Shown here piece after piece: positions 1-9,674 of a stretch of DNA of 64,000 nucleotides. A program made the translations under genes and the position numbers. Numbering within the stretch: the stretch's first letter is position 1; each line of letters starts with the position of its first letter. The notes beneath the pieces were generated by a model. That model made no database searches, had not been told where the DNA came from, and saw nothing but the letters and a program-made list of their open reading frames with translations. Source of the stretch: Actinosynnema pretiosum (GTDB taxonomy: Bacteria > Actinomycetota > Actinomycetes > Mycobacteriales > Pseudonocardiaceae); the NCBI RefSeq assembly GCF_024171695.1, contig NZ_JAMTCF010000010.1, positions 186,001 to 250,000 of the forward strand, read 5' to 3'.

Positions 1-541
1 CGCCGCCGGGACGCGCGGTGGTGGCGGCGGGGTCGGCGTCGGGACCCGTGCCCGCTCCGGCGGGCAGCACCAGGGTGGCGCGGAAGGCCGGTTCGGCGGC
101 CAGGTCGAAGGGGCGCGCGGCGGCGGCGTGCACGGCCCCCGCGAGGTCGTCGGCGCGGCCTGCGGGCAGCACGACGGTCGCCAGCGGTGCGCCGCGCGGC
201 AGGACGCGCTGGTGCGGGACGCCGTCCTCGGCGGGGAACACCGCGCGCAGCTGCTCGTGCCGGGCGGTCAGGTCGTCCACCGCCGCCGCGAGCGCGTCGG
301 CGTCGAGCGGGCCGGTGAGCCGCCAGGCGGCGGGCAGCAGGTACTCGGTGCCGCCGGGGGCGAGCTGGTCCAGGAAGTACAGCCGCTGCTGGGCCGCCGA
401 CAGCGGCGCGGTCTCCGGCCGGGGGTCCTGCCGGGGGATGCCGGTCGGGCCGCCGGTCAGGCCGCGCAGGCGCCGTTCGAGCAGGGCGCGGGCGGCGGGC
501 GACAGACCGGAGCGGGCGGGCTGGGTCTTGGGGGTGGTCAT
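1..541 (-). CDS. Nonribosomal peptide synthetase, N-terminal part (condensation domain), runs off the left edge
   Basis: Leftward reading frame starting at ATG 541 and open to base 1. The protein begins MTTPKTQPARSG and, after about 45 residues, enters a condensation domain with the C1-type core LSAAQQRLYFLDQLAPGG followed by WRLTGPLDADALAAAV and a RHEQLRAVF segment, the usual start of a C domain. Only about 180 residues are visible, so the HHxxxDG catalytic motif and all later domains lie outside the window. The start is supported by a GGACGGAG site just upstream and by a 23-bp gap from the stop of the preceding NRPS gene, which puts both in one leftward operon. Because it begins with a C domain it should take over a peptidyl chain from an upstream synthetase, possibly the adjacent one. 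Substrate cannot be read. Confidence 0.85.
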   Translation of the reverse strand, partial: MTTPKTQPARSGLSPAARALLERRLRGLTGGPTGIPRQDPRPETAPLSAAQQRLYFLDQLAPGGTEYLLPAAWRLTGPLDADALAAAVDDLTARHEQLRAVFPAEDGVPHQRVLPRGAPLATVVLPAGRADDLAGAVHAAAARPFDLAAEPAFRATLVLPAGAGTGPDADPAATTARPGG

Positions 542-564
542 GGCGTGCTCCGTCCAGTTCGTCT

Positions 565-3500
565 TCAGAAAGCGGCGTCGACCGACAGGGAGAGGTCGAT
601 CTCGTCCTCGCTCATCGCGGAGATCTGCTCGACCAGCAGGCGCTCCACCTCGGCGGCGAGCAGCGCGACGGTGGGGTTGTCGAAGAGCTCGCGCACCGCG
701 AGGGGGCAGTCGAACGCGGTGCGCACGCGGGAGGCGGTGGCGACGGCGCGCAGCGAGTGCCCGCCGAGGGCGAAGAAGTCGTCGTGCAGGCCGACCCGGT
801 CGACGCCCAGCACCTCGGCCCAGATCTGGGCGAGCACGACCTCGGTGGGCGTGGACGGCGGCACGTGCTCGCCGCGCGCGGCGCCGGGCGCGGGGTCGGG
901 CAGGGCGGCGGTGTCGAGCTTGCCCTGCACGGTCAGCGGCAGGGCGTCGAGCACCACGATCGCGGCGGGCACGAGGTAGCCGGGCAGCCGGTCGCGGCAC
1001 CAGGCGGTCAGGTCGGCCGCGCCCGGTCCGCCGGGGTCGAGGCCCTCGCCGGTGGCGTAGCCGACCAGCGCGGGCTCGCCGCCGACGTCGCGGACCACGA
1101 CGGCCGCGCCGCGCACCCCGGCGTGCTCCCGCAGCACCGCCGCGGCCTCGCCGGGCTCGATCCGGTGGCCCCGGATCTTGACCTGGTCGTCCACCCGGCC
1201 GAGGAACTCCAGCTCGCCGCCGGGCAGGCGGCGCACCCGGTCGCCGGTGCGGTAGGCGCGGCCGGGCCCGAACGGGTTGGCCGGGAACCGCTCGGCGGTC
1301 AGCTCGGGGTGGCCGAGGTAGCCGCGCGCCAGGTGCGGGCCGCCGATCAGCAGCTCGCCGGGCACGCCGTCCGGGACGGGGCGGTCGTGCGGGTCGACCA
1401 CGTGCAGGGTGCGGGCGCCCAGCGCGGTCCCGATGGGCACGCGGCCGGTGACCGGCCCGATCACCAGGTGGGCGGTCGCGGCGATCACCGCCTCGGTCGG
1501 GCCGTAGCTGTTGACCACCGGCACGTGCGGCAGCAGCTCGAACCAGCGGGTCAGCGGCTCGGCGGGCAGCTCCTCGCCGCCGGTGACCAGCAGCCGCAGC
1601 CCGGCCAGGTCGGGGGCGAGGTCGCCGAGGCGGGCCACGACCTGCTGCCAGTAGGACGGGGTCAGCTCGGCGACGGTGATCCCCCGGTCGCGGACCTCGG
1701 CGGCCAGCTCGTCCACCGACCACACCTCGTCCGGGCGCAGGACCACGGTCGCGCCGGTGGTCAGGGCGGGCAGGAGCTGTTCGAGGGAGGCGTCGAAGGA
1801 CAGCGAGGCGAACGAGAGCACCCGGTCGGCCGGGGTGAGGGCGAACAGCTCGCGGGCGGCGGCGGTGTGCGCGGCCAGCGGGCCGTGGTCGACGCCGACG
1901 GCCTTGGGCCTGCCGGTGGAGCCGGAGGTGAAGATGACGTAGGCCGGGTCGCCGGGGTCGGGGTCGGTCGCGGGGTGCGCGCCGGGGGTGGTGGTCCCGA
2001 CCGGCACGGTGCGCGCGCCGAGCCCGGTCAGCGGACCGTCCGTCCGCTCGTCCACGACCACGATCCGGGCGCCCGCCTCGGTGAGCGCGTACCGCAGCCG
2101 CTCCTCGGGCAGGGCCGGGTCGAGCGGCACGTACGCGCCACCGGCCCGCCACACCGCGAGCATCGCCGCCACCGACCACGGGCCCCGGCCCAGGCACACG
2201 CCGACCGGGTCGCCCCGGCGCACTCCCCCGGCGACCAGCGCCGAGGCGAGCCCGCCGACCAGGCCGTCCAGCTCGCCGTAGGTCACCGCCCGCTCCCCGC
2301 ACACCAGCGCGAGGTCGTCCGGGGCGCCGCCCAGGCGCAGCGGCGGGGCGGGCGCGGGCGGCGGCGCGGCGGTGAGGGCGGCGCGCTCGCCGGGGGACAG
2401 CAGGTCGGCGTCGGCGGCGACCGAGTCCGGGTCGGCGATCGCGGCGCGCAGGGCGCGGACCACGTGGTCGGCCAGCCGGGCGGCGGTGGCCGCGTCGAAC
2501 AGGTCGGCGCTGTACTCCACGTCGAGCGAGAACCGGTCCGGGTGCGCCAGGAAGGTGGCGGTGAGGTCGAACTTCGCCGACTCCCAGGGCAGGGTGAACC
2601 CGGTGAAGTCCAGGCCGGGCAGGGAGATCCCGGTGGACACCGCGCTCTCCTGCACGTCGAACATCACCTGGAACAGCGGGTTGCGCGACAGGTCCCGCTC
2701 CGGCCGCAGCCGCTCGACCAGGCGCTCGAACGGCACGTCCTGGTTGGCGAAGGCGGTCAGGGCGGTGTCGCGGGCGCGGGTGATCAGCTCGGCGAACGTC
2801 GGCTCGCCGGACAGGTCCCCGCGCAGCACGACGGTGTTGACGAAGAACCCGACCAGCCCCTCCAGCTCGACCCGGCCGCGCCCGGCCAGCGGGGCGCCGA
2901 CGGCGATGTCGGTCTGGCCGGACCAGCGGGCGAGCACGGACTGGAGCACGGCCAGCAGCACGGTGAAGCGGGTGGCGCCGAAGCGCTGGGCGAGCGCGTC
3001 CACGCCCTCGGCCAGCTCCGGCGGCAGCGGCGTCTCCACCGCCCCGCCGCGCGCGGACCGGGCAGCCGGGCGGGGGTGGTCGGTGGGCAGCTCCAGCGCG
3101 GCGACCCCGTCCAGGGCGGCGCTCCAGTGCGCGAGCTGCCCGTCGAGGGCGCCGGAGTCGAGCCGGTCGCGCTGCCAGACCGCGTAGTCGCCGTACTGCA
3201 CGGGCAGCGGCGGCAGCTCGGGGACGGCCCCGGCGGCGCGGGCGGCGTAGCAGCGCGCCAGCTCGCCGATCACCACGTCCTTGGACCAGCCGTCGGTGGC
3301 CACGTGGTGGAAGGCCAGCACCAGCACGTGCTCGTCGGGGCCGAGCCGCCACAGCCCGGAGCGGACCAGCGGCGGGCGGTCGAGCTCGAAGCGGGCGGCG
3401 GCGAACTCCCTGGCCTCGCGCCGGACCTGCCGGGCGTCGTGGCCGGTGCGGCGCTCCAGCGGGACCGGGACGTCGTGGTGGACCAGCTGCACCGGGTGCC

Positions 3501-6500
3501 CGTCGGCCTCGACGAGGGCGGTGCGCAGCACCTCGTGCCTGGCGACGACGTCGCCGAGGGCGGCCTCCCAGGCGTCGGCGTCGAGCGGGCCGCGCACCAG
3601 CCAGGAGAACCAGAGCACGTAGTCCTCACCGGAGTCGGAGACCCGGTCCAGGAACCACAGGCGCTCCTGGGCGAAGGACATCGGCAGCGGGCCGGTGCGG
3701 TCGACCGGGACGACGCGGGCGGTGGCCACGGGGCGGGCGGCGGCGACCAGGGGGCCGAACTCGCGGATGCGCGGGTTCTCGAACAGGGCGCGCAGCTCCA
3801 CGTCCCGCCCGAGCCGCTCGGCGACGCGGGAGACGGCCATGGTGGCGAGCAGCGAGTGGCCGCCGAGGTCGAAGAACCCGTCGTCCAGGCCGATCCGGGG
3901 GACGCCGAGCACCTCGGCCCAGATGCGGGCGATCTCGCGCTCGACGTCGTCGCGGGGCTCGGCGTGCTCGCCGGTGGGGGCGGCGGTGCGGTCGGGGTCG
4001 GGCAGGGCGGCGCGGTCGAGCTTGCCGGAGGTGGTCACCGGCAGGGCGGCCAGCACGACGATCTCGGCCGGGACGGCGTAGTGCGGGAGCACTCGGGCCA
4101 GCTCGGCGCGCAGCTCGGCTGCGGTCGGGGCGGTGGCGGCCTGGGCGGTGGCGGTCGGGGCGGCGGCGGTCGGGACGGCGCTGTCGAGGACGTCGGTGAC
4201 CGGAGTGGCGTCGGTAGGCGGAGTGGCGTCGGCGGCCGGAGTGGCGTCGGCGGCCGGAGTGGCGTCGGTGGGCGCGGCGCCTGCGGGGACGACGTAGCCG
4301 ACGAGGCTCTGCCCACCGTGCGGGTCGGCCTTGACGGCGGCTGCGGCGGCCAGCACCCCGGCGCACCCGGACAGCGCCGACTCGACCTCGCCCAGCTCCA
4401 CCCGGTAGCCCCGGATCTTGACCTGGTCGTCGGCGCGCCCGAGGAACTCCAGCTCCCCGTCCGCCCGCCACCGCACCAGGTCCCCGGTGCGGTAGAGCCT
4501 GCCGCCCGCCGGGTCGGGCACGAACCGCTCGGCGGTGAGCGCGGGCCGCCCGAGGTAGCCGCGCGCCAGCTCGGGGCCGCCGACCAGCAGCTCACCGGGC
4601 TCGCCGACCCCGACCGGGTCGCCGCCCGCGTCGACCACCAGCACCCGCCTGCCGCCGAGCGGGCGGCCGATGGGGACCCGACCGGATTCGTCGCCGGTGA
4701 CCTCGTGGGTGGTGGCGGTGACGACTGCCTCGGTGGGGCCGTAGGCGTTGAGCACCCGCACGTGCGGGGCGTGCCCGCGCCACGCGGCCAGCGCGCCGGT
4801 CGGCACCTCCTCGCCGCCGAGGATCAGCAGCCGCAGCCCCGCCAGGTCGGCGCCCGACGTCAGGGACAGGGCCAGCTCGCTCCAGTAGGTGGGCGGCAGG
4901 TTCAGGACGGTGAGGCCGTGCGCGGCGACGAGCGCGGGCACCGAGGCGGGCAGCCACGGCTCGTCGCCGCGCAGCACGACGGTCGCGCCGCAGGTGAGGG
5001 CGGGCAGCAGCTGGTCGAGGGAGGCGTCGAAGGAGAACGACGAGAACGCGAGCACCCGGTCGGCCTCGGTGACGGCGTAGCGGTCGCGGGCGGCGGCGAC
5101 GTGCGCGGCCAGCGCGCCGTGCTCGACGCCGACCGCCTTGGGCAGGCCGGTGGAGCCGGAGGTGAAGATGACGTACGCCAGCTCGGCCGGGTCGGGGTCC
5201 ACCGGGTCGAACCCGGCGTCCGGGTCCACGTCGGCCACGTCCAGGTGGCGCACCCCGGCGACGCCGGTGTCGCCCACGGCGTGCCGCACGCCCGCCTCCG
5301 CGACCATGAACGCCCGCCGCTCGACGGGCAGCGCCGGGTCGAGGGGCACGTGGACGGCGCCCGCGCGCCAGATCGCCAGCATCGCCACCACGGACCAGGT
5401 CCCGCGCGGCAGGCACACGCCGACCGCGTCGCCCCGCCTCACCCCGGCGTCGCGCAGCAGCGCGGCCAGCCCGCCGGTCAGTGCCTCCAGGCGGTCGTAG
5501 GTGACGGTGTCCGCCCCGCACACCAGCGCGGCGCGCCCCCCGCTCCCCCGCACCCGCGGCGGCGCGGGCGGCGGGACGGCGGCGGGACGGCCCCAGGTGT
5601 CGAGCAGCACCCGGCCGGGCAGCGGCGGCAGGGCGGCGGCCAGGTCGGCGACCGGCGCGTCCGGGGCGTCGAGCACGGCGGTGAGCAGCGCCAGGAACCC
5701 GTCAGCCAGCTGCTGCGCGGTGGCCCGGTCGAACAGGGCGGTGGCGTACTGGAGGCGGGCCAGCAGGCTGTGGTCGGGCATCAGGTTGAGGTCGAGGAAG
5801 ACCTCCATGTCGGTGCCGTCCAGCGGCGTGCGCACCAGCTCCGCGTCCAGCCCTTCGAGGCTCGCGCCCTGGTGGGCGGTGTTGAGCAGGGTGAACGAGG
5901 CCTGCGCCAGCGGGTGCCTGGACAGGTCGCGCTCCAGGGCCAGCGCGCCGACGACCCGGTCGAAGGGCGCCTCGGCGTGCGAGAGGTCCTTGAGCACACC
6001 GTCGCGGACCCGGCGCAGCAGCGCGTCGAACGTCGGGCGCCCGCCCAGGTCGGTGCGCAGCACGACGGTGTTGACGAACGGCCCGATCAGGTTCGCGGTG
6101 TCCAGCGGCCCGCCCCGGTCGGTCATGGTGGTGCAGGTGGCGATGTCGGTGCGCCCGCTGTGGTGGCCCAGCAGCGACTGGTAGACCGCGAGGAGCACCT
6201 GGTAGCGGGTGGCGCGGCGCTCGCGGGCGGCGGCGTCGACGCGGGCCAGCAGGGCCGGGGGCACCACGAAGCGCACCACGTCGCCGGAGCCGTCCCACAC
6301 CTCGGGGCGCGGGCGGTCGGTGGGCAGTGCCAGCGGGGTGACGCCGGTGAGGCGGCCGGTCCAGTGGGCGAGCAGGCGGGCAAGGCGCTTCGGGGTGAGG
6401 CGGGCGTTCTGCCAGGCGGCGAAGTCCGCGTACTGGTGGGCGGGGGCGGGCACCCGCTCGCCCCGGTACCCGGCGGCCAGCTCGCGCAGCAGCACGTCCC

Positions 6501-6936
6501 ACGACCAGCCGTCGACGGCGATGTGGTGCACCACCAGCAGCAGCAGGTGGTCCTCGGCGCCGAGGCGGGCCAGCACCGCGCGCACCGGCGGTTCGACCGC
6601 CAGGTCCAGCGGGCGGCGCAGCTCGCGCTCGAACACCTCCTGCGGGCCTGCCGCGTCCACGTGCCGCAGCACGACCGCGCCCGGCGGGTCGAGCACCGGC
6701 ACGGGCTCGCCGTCGACGGCGGTGAACCGGGTGCGCAGCACCTCGTGCCGGGTGACGATCCCGGTCAGCGCCCGCTCCAGCGCGGGCACGTCCAGCGCGC
6801 CGCGCACCCGCAGCGCCAGCGGCAGCAGGTTGTCCGACCCGCCGCCCGCCAGCTGCTCCAGGAACCACAGCCTGCGCTGCGCGGAGGAGACCCCGGCGGC
6901 AGGTCCGTTCGCCGTGTGCGGTGCGCCTTCGTTCAC
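565..6936 (-). CDS. Two-module nonribosomal peptide synthetase (C-A-T-C-A-T)
   Basis: 2,123 aa, GTG start at 6936 with GGGAGG seven bases upstream. Domains read from motifs: C (HHIAVDGWS near residue 138), A (FTSGSTGLPKAVGV near 595), carrier (LGGHSLLAT near 1027), C (HHVATDGWS near 1215), A ([14 protein letters not shown] near 1672), carrier (LGGHSLRAV near 2060). No epimerase, methyltransferase or thioesterase is seen, so the chain must pass to another protein, plausibly the one starting at 541. My hand-aligned specificity pockets are DADNIGAVT (A1) and DAEEVGSIA (A2). I know no exact match; the acidic residues suggest cationic amino acids such as diamino acids or arginine-like residues (inference, low confidence). 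Residues about 889-944, inside the C-terminal part of A1, are an Ala/Thr/Pro/Asp repeat insert. The gene diverges from mbtH and the LanB operon. Confidence 0.95.
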   Translation of the reverse strand: MNEGAPHTANGPAAGVSSAQRRLWFLEQLAGGGSDNLLPLALRVRGALDVPALERALTGIVTRHEVLRTRFTAVDGEPVPVLDPPGAVVLRHVDAAGPQEVFERELRRPLDLAVEPPVRAVLARLGAEDHLLLLVVHHIAVDGWSWDVLLRELAAGYRGERVPAPAHQYADFAAWQNARLTPKRLARLLAHWTGRLTGVTPLALPTDRPRPEVWDGSGDVVRFVVPPALLARVDAAARERRATRYQVLLAVYQSLLGHHSGRTDIATCTTMTDRGGPLDTANLIGPFVNTVVLRTDLGGRPTFDALLRRVRDGVLKDLSHAEAPFDRVVGALALERDLSRHPLAQASFTLLNTAHQGASLEGLDAELVRTPLDGTDMEVFLDLNLMPDHSLLARLQYATALFDRATAQQLADGFLALLTAVLDAPDAPVADLAAALPPLPGRVLLDTWGRPAAVPPPAPPRVRGSGGRAALVCGADTVTYDRLEALTGGLAALLRDAGVRRGDAVGVCLPRGTWSVVAMLAIWRAGAVHVPLDPALPVERRAFMVAEAGVRHAVGDTGVAGVRHLDVADVDPDAGFDPVDPDPAELAYVIFTSGSTGLPKAVGVEHGALAAHVAAARDRYAVTEADRVLAFSSFSFDASLDQLLPALTCGATVVLRGDEPWLPASVPALVAAHGLTVLNLPPTYWSELALSLTSGADLAGLRLLILGGEEVPTGALAAWRGHAPHVRVLNAYGPTEAVVTATTHEVTGDESGRVPIGRPLGGRRVLVVDAGGDPVGVGEPGELLVGGPELARGYLGRPALTAERFVPDPAGGRLYRTGDLVRWRADGELEFLGRADDQVKIRGYRVELGEVESALSGCAGVLAAAAAVKADPHGGQSLVGYVVPAGAAPTDATPAADATPAADATPPTDATPVTDVLDSAVPTAAAPTATAQAATAPTAAELRAELARVLPHYAVPAEIVVLAALPVTTSGKLDRAALPDPDRTAAPTGEHAEPRDDVEREIARIWAEVLGVPRIGLDDGFFDLGGHSLLATMAVSRVAERLGRDVELRALFENPRIREFGPLVAAARPVATARVVPVDRTGPLPMSFAQERLWFLDRVSDSGEDYVLWFSWLVRGPLDADAWEAALGDVVARHEVLRTALVEADGHPVQLVHHDVPVPLERRTGHDARQVRREAREFAAARFELDRPPLVRSGLWRLGPDEHVLVLAFHHVATDGWSKDVVIGELARCYAARAAGAVPELPPLPVQYGDYAVWQRDRLDSGALDGQLAHWSAALDGVAALELPTDHPRPAARSARGGAVETPLPPELAEGVDALAQRFGATRFTVLLAVLQSVLARWSGQTDIAVGAPLAGRGRVELEGLVGFFVNTVVLRGDLSGEPTFAELITRARDTALTAFANQDVPFERLVERLRPERDLSRNPLFQVMFDVQESAVSTGISLPGLDFTGFTLPWESAKFDLTATFLAHPDRFSLDVEYSADLFDAATAARLADHVVRALRAAIADPDSVAADADLLSPGERAALTAAPPPAPAPPLRLGGAPDDLALVCGERAVTYGELDGLVGGLASALVAGGVRRGDPVGVCLGRGPWSVAAMLAVWRAGGAYVPLDPALPEERLRYALTEAGARIVVVDERTDGPLTGLGARTVPVGTTTPGAHPATDPDPGDPAYVIFTSGSTGRPKAVGVDHGPLAAHTAAARELFALTPADRVLSFASLSFDASLEQLLPALTTGATVVLRPDEVWSVDELAAEVRDRGITVAELTPSYWQQVVARLGDLAPDLAGLRLLVTGGEELPAEPLTRWFELLPHVPVVNSYGPTEAVIAATAHLVIGPVTGRVPIGTALGARTLHVVDPHDRPVPDGVPGELLIGGPHLARGYLGHPELTAERFPANPFGPGRAYRTGDRVRRLPGGELEFLGRVDDQVKIRGHRIEPGEAAAVLREHAGVRGAAVVVRDVGGEPALVGYATGEGLDPGGPGAADLTAWCRDRLPGYLVPAAIVVLDALPLTVQGKLDTAALPDPAPGAARGEHVPPSTPTEVVLAQIWAEVLGVDRVGLHDDFFALGGHSLRAVATASRVRTAFDCPLAVRELFDNPTVALLAAEVERLLVEQISAMSEDEIDLSLSVDAAF
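4105..4275 (-). repeat. In-frame low-complexity repeat in the first A domain
   Basis: About 57 codons encode ATPAADATPPTDATP-like repeats between the A8 core and the LRAELARVLPHY segment of the A domain. At DNA level an 18-bp unit close to GGCGGCCGGAGTGGCGTC is repeated four to five times around 4195-4270. The same site in the A-domain fold carries an unrelated but similarly built insert in the large NRPS. Confidence 0.8.
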
Positions 6937-7119
6937 TGTCTGCCTCCCTGCGAAGCGGTGTCTGGACGAAGACTGCTCGCCGGGAAGGGGCCCTCACCAG
7001 GGAAGGAGCGGCACGGCGCGGTTGCCGTCGTCGCTGCGCGTCCTTCTCTACCGACGCCGCCCGCGCGGCGGCATCGTCGGTGCGGCAACGACACCGCCAC
7101 CGAGCGACGGGGAGCGCAG
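6937..7119. promoter_or_regulatory. Divergent promoter region between NRPS and mbtH/LanB operon
   Basis: 183 bp between the GTG of the leftward NRPS (6936) and the ATG of mbtH (7120). It must hold the 5' control regions of both arms of the left cluster. Ribosome sites are clear at both ends (GGGAGG for the NRPS, GGGGAG for mbtH). I see no convincing -35/-10 pair or operator palindrome. Confidence 0.5.
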
Positions 7120-7323
7120 ATGACGCAGGACGAGCGGGTGTACCGAGTCGTGGTCAACGACGAGGAGCAGTACTCGATCTGGCCCGCCGACCGCGATCTG
7201 CCGCCCGGCTGGGTCGCCGACGGGACCGAGGGGCCGCGCGCGGCGTGCCTTGCGCACGTCGAGCGGGTGTGGACCGACATGCGACCGCGCGGCCTGCGCG
7301 AGCGGATGGGGCAACTGGGCTGA
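7120..7323 (+). CDS. MbtH family NRPS accessory protein
   Basis: 67 aa. MbtH proteins bind adenylation domains and are needed for folding or activity of many of them. The family signature is visible: NDEEQYSIWP, then LPPGWV, then the C-terminal WTDMRPRGL segment. The ATG at 7120 is preceded by GGGGAG six bases upstream. It is the first gene of the rightward operon and diverges from the NRPS, so it probably serves the A domains of the left cluster, including the free-standing one at 9674. The window has a second MbtH at 37506-37727, so each NRPS locus brings its own. Confidence 0.95.
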   Translation: MTQDERVYRVVVNDEEQYSIWPADRDLPPGWVADGTEGPRAACLAHVERVWTDMRPRGLRERMGQLG

Positions 7324-7361
7324 ACCAAGCCCCCTTGAGCTGGTCGGAAGGGATGGTCGGC

Positions 7362-9674
7362 GTGGCCGAAGAGGTGCTGCTGCCCGGTGGCGGCTGGCGG
7401 TTGTGGAACCAGTTCGCCCTGCGCGGCGCGGGTTTCCCGGCGGCGGGGGTGCTCCGCCTGGCCCCGGAGGGCTTGGGGGAGGCGGCGGACAAGTTCACCG
7501 ACGTCGCCCCGCGCGAGCGGTGGAAGGGCCCGGAGTGGGCCGAGTTCGAGGAGTTCTTCGCGCAGTGCGCGGTGGCGACCGCCCACGAGCTGCAGGGAAT
7601 CGCCGCGCAGCCGAGGTTCCGCACGGCGCTGGCGTGGCAGAACAAGGCGGTGCTCGGCTCGGGCATCGCGCCGTTCCTCAAGTGGACGCCCACGGCCGAG
7701 GGCCGCACGAGCATGCCCCGCCAGCGCGAGGAGCTGGTGGCGCACTACTGGCAGCGGTTCTGCGTCAAGAACGACACCATCGGGTTCTTCGGCCCGGTCG
7801 GCTGGGGCCGCTGGGACCTGGCCGGTCCGCGCGGCGTCACCACCGACCACGGCGAGGGCTTCCTGGCCCGCTCCGAGGTGTACTTCTCCAGCTGGGGCGT
7901 CGACGCCCTGGCCAAGGTGCTGGGCGCGGAGCCGGGGATGCGGCCGTGGACGCCGCCGCGCCGGGTGGCGTTCGCCAGGGTCGACGGCGGCGCGGTGCGC
8001 CTGCCCGGCCGCAAGGCCGCGCCGATCGCCGAGGCCCTGGAGGCGGTGCTGCGGCTGTGCGACGGCGCGCGCCACCCGGTGGGCATCGCCGAGGCGCTCG
8101 GTCGCGAGGTCGACGGCGTGCTGGCGGACCTGGACGAGCTGCTGCGCAGGCGCTGGATCACCTGGCGCCTGGACGTCCCGGCCAGCGCGCACCCGGACGA
8201 GGCGCTGCGCGAGATCATCGCCAGGGTCGGCGACGCGGCGGTGCGCGAGCCCGCGCTGGCCAGGATCGAGGTGCTGCGGCGCGGTCGCGAGCGGGTCAGG
8301 GCGGCGCTGGGCGACGCGGACGAGCTGCTCGCGGCGATGTCCGCGCTGGAGGCGGACTTCACCGAGCTGACCAGCACCGCCGCGCAGCGCGCCAAGGGCG
8401 GCCGGACCGGCGCCAACCGGGCGCTGGTCTACTCCGACTCGCGGCGCTCGGCCACCGCCACCCTGGGGTCCGCGGTGCTGGACGAGCTGACCCCGCTGGC
8501 GCAGTGCCTGACGGCGGCCCGGTGGATGACCAACCGGTACGCCGAGATCGCCAGGGCGCACCTGCGGGAGGCGTTCGACGCGCTGCGGGCCGAGGGGCCG
8601 GTGGTGGACCTGGCGTCGCTGTGGATGGCGTGCCTTCCGGTGCCGCACCCGGACTCGATCGCGGACGCCGACCGGGTGCAGGCCGAGTTGCAGCGCCGGT
8701 GGGAGTCGATCGTGCGGGCCCCCGAGGGGGCGCGGCGGGTGCGGCTGTCGTCGGCGGCGATCGCGGACGCGGTGCGGGAGGCGTTCGAGGAGCCCGCCTC
8801 CGGCTGGAACGTGGCCCGCTATCTGAGCCCGGACGTGTTCGTCGTGGCCGACGACGCCTCGGCGGTCGAGCGCGGCGAGTTCGAGCTGGTGCTGGGCGAG
8901 CTGCACGTGGGCGTGAACACGATGAGCGCCTCGCTGTTCGTGATGCAGCACCCGGACGTGGCCGAGCTGCTGGCCGAGACCGACGTCGACAACCCCGGCC
9001 CCCGGCTGCTGCCGATGCTGCCCAAGGAGCAGCCGCCGAAGTGGAACACCCGCAGCAGGCCCGCGCTGAACCGGCCGGTGGACTACCTGGTGGGCATGGT
9101 GGACAACACCGCCGACCCGCACCGGCCGCGCACCGCGATGGGCGCGGACGTGCTGGTGCAGGAGCGCGACGGCGACCTGGTCGCGGTGCTGCCCGACGGG
9201 GCGGTGTTCCCGGTGATCGACGTGTTCGGCAACGCCCTGACCGCGCGGATCATGGACCGGTTCAGCCTGCGGGCGACCGGCGACCACTCGCCCAGGGTGA
9301 CCGTGGACAACGTGGTGGTGGCGCGCGAGACGTGGCGGTTCGCCGCCGGGGAGCTGGAGTTCGCGGCCGAGAAGCACGAGGCGCGCCGGTTCGTGCGGGC
9401 GCGGGCGTGGCGCGACGAGCACGAGCTGCCCCGCTACGCGTTCGTGGTCTCGCCGACCGAGCCCCGGCCGTTCTACGTGGACTTCGACAGCCCGGTGTAC
9501 GTGAACGTGCTGGCCAAGGCGGTGCGCAGGTTGGCGCGGCAGGACCCGGCGGCGCGGCTGGTGGTGTCGGAGATGCTGCCCAACCCCGAGCAGGCGTGGC
9601 TGACCGACGACACCGGCGCGAAGTACAGCTCGGAGCTGCGGTTCGTGGCCTTCGACCAGACGGGGCGGCAGTGA
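7362..9674 (+). CDS. LanB-like protein (lantibiotic dehydratase N-terminal/glutamylation domain), copy 1
   Basis: 770 aa. The protein resembles the tRNA-dependent glutamylation part of LanB dehydratases: an opening GGGWRLWNQFALRGAGF block, RFCVKNDTIGFFGPVGW at about residues 133-149 (the place of the RxTPFGLFAG motif of classical LanBs), ARYLSPDVF, then GELHVGVNTMSASLFV. Length matches a glutamylation domain alone (full LanBs are about 1,000 aa); I see no C-terminal elimination domain. Known relatives transfer Glu, or in PEARL enzymes other amino acids, from aminoacyl-tRNA to a peptide. I chose GTG 7362 because GGAAGG lies ten bases upstream; ATG 7353, in the same frame, sits directly against that site. 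It follows mbtH by 38 bp and its TGA overlaps the next ATG. Substrate is unknown; no RiPP precursor is nearby. Confidence 0.8.
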   Translation: MAEEVLLPGGGWRLWNQFALRGAGFPAAGVLRLAPEGLGEAADKFTDVAPRERWKGPEWAEFEEFFAQCAVATAHELQGIAAQPRFRTALAWQNKAVLGSGIAPFLKWTPTAEGRTSMPRQREELVAHYWQRFCVKNDTIGFFGPVGWGRWDLAGPRGVTTDHGEGFLARSEVYFSSWGVDALAKVLGAEPGMRPWTPPRRVAFARVDGGAVRLPGRKAAPIAEALEAVLRLCDGARHPVGIAEALGREVDGVLADLDELLRRRWITWRLDVPASAHPDEALREIIARVGDAAVREPALARIEVLRRGRERVRAALGDADELLAAMSALEADFTELTSTAAQRAKGGRTGANRALVYSDSRRSATATLGSAVLDELTPLAQCLTAARWMTNRYAEIARAHLREAFDALRAEGPVVDLASLWMACLPVPHPDSIADADRVQAELQRRWESIVRAPEGARRVRLSSAAIADAVREAFEEPASGWNVARYLSPDVFVVADDASAVERGEFELVLGELHVGVNTMSASLFVMQHPDVAELLAETDVDNPGPRLLPMLPKEQPPKWNTRSRPALNRPVDYLVGMVDNTADPHRPRTAMGADVLVQERDGDLVAVLPDGAVFPVIDVFGNALTARIMDRFSLRATGDHSPRVTVDNVVVARETWRFAAGELEFAAEKHEARRFVRARAWRDEHELPRYAFVVSPTEPRPFYVDFDSPVYVNVLAKAVRRLARQDPAARLVVSEMLPNPEQAWLTDDTGAKYSSELRFVAFDQTGRQ

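Noticed and set aside
757-7323. 2,188-aa rightward open frame opposite the NRPS
   Set aside because: It is the GC-bias antisense of the NRPS; no family motif, Gln/Gly/Arg/His-rich shadow composition. Only its last 67 codons (mbtH) are real.
7250-9673. Rightward frame extending the A-domain gene upstream through the LanB-like gene
   Set aside because: Upstream of ATG 9674 it is a shifted-frame translation of the LanB-like gene; the A-domain homology begins just after 9674.
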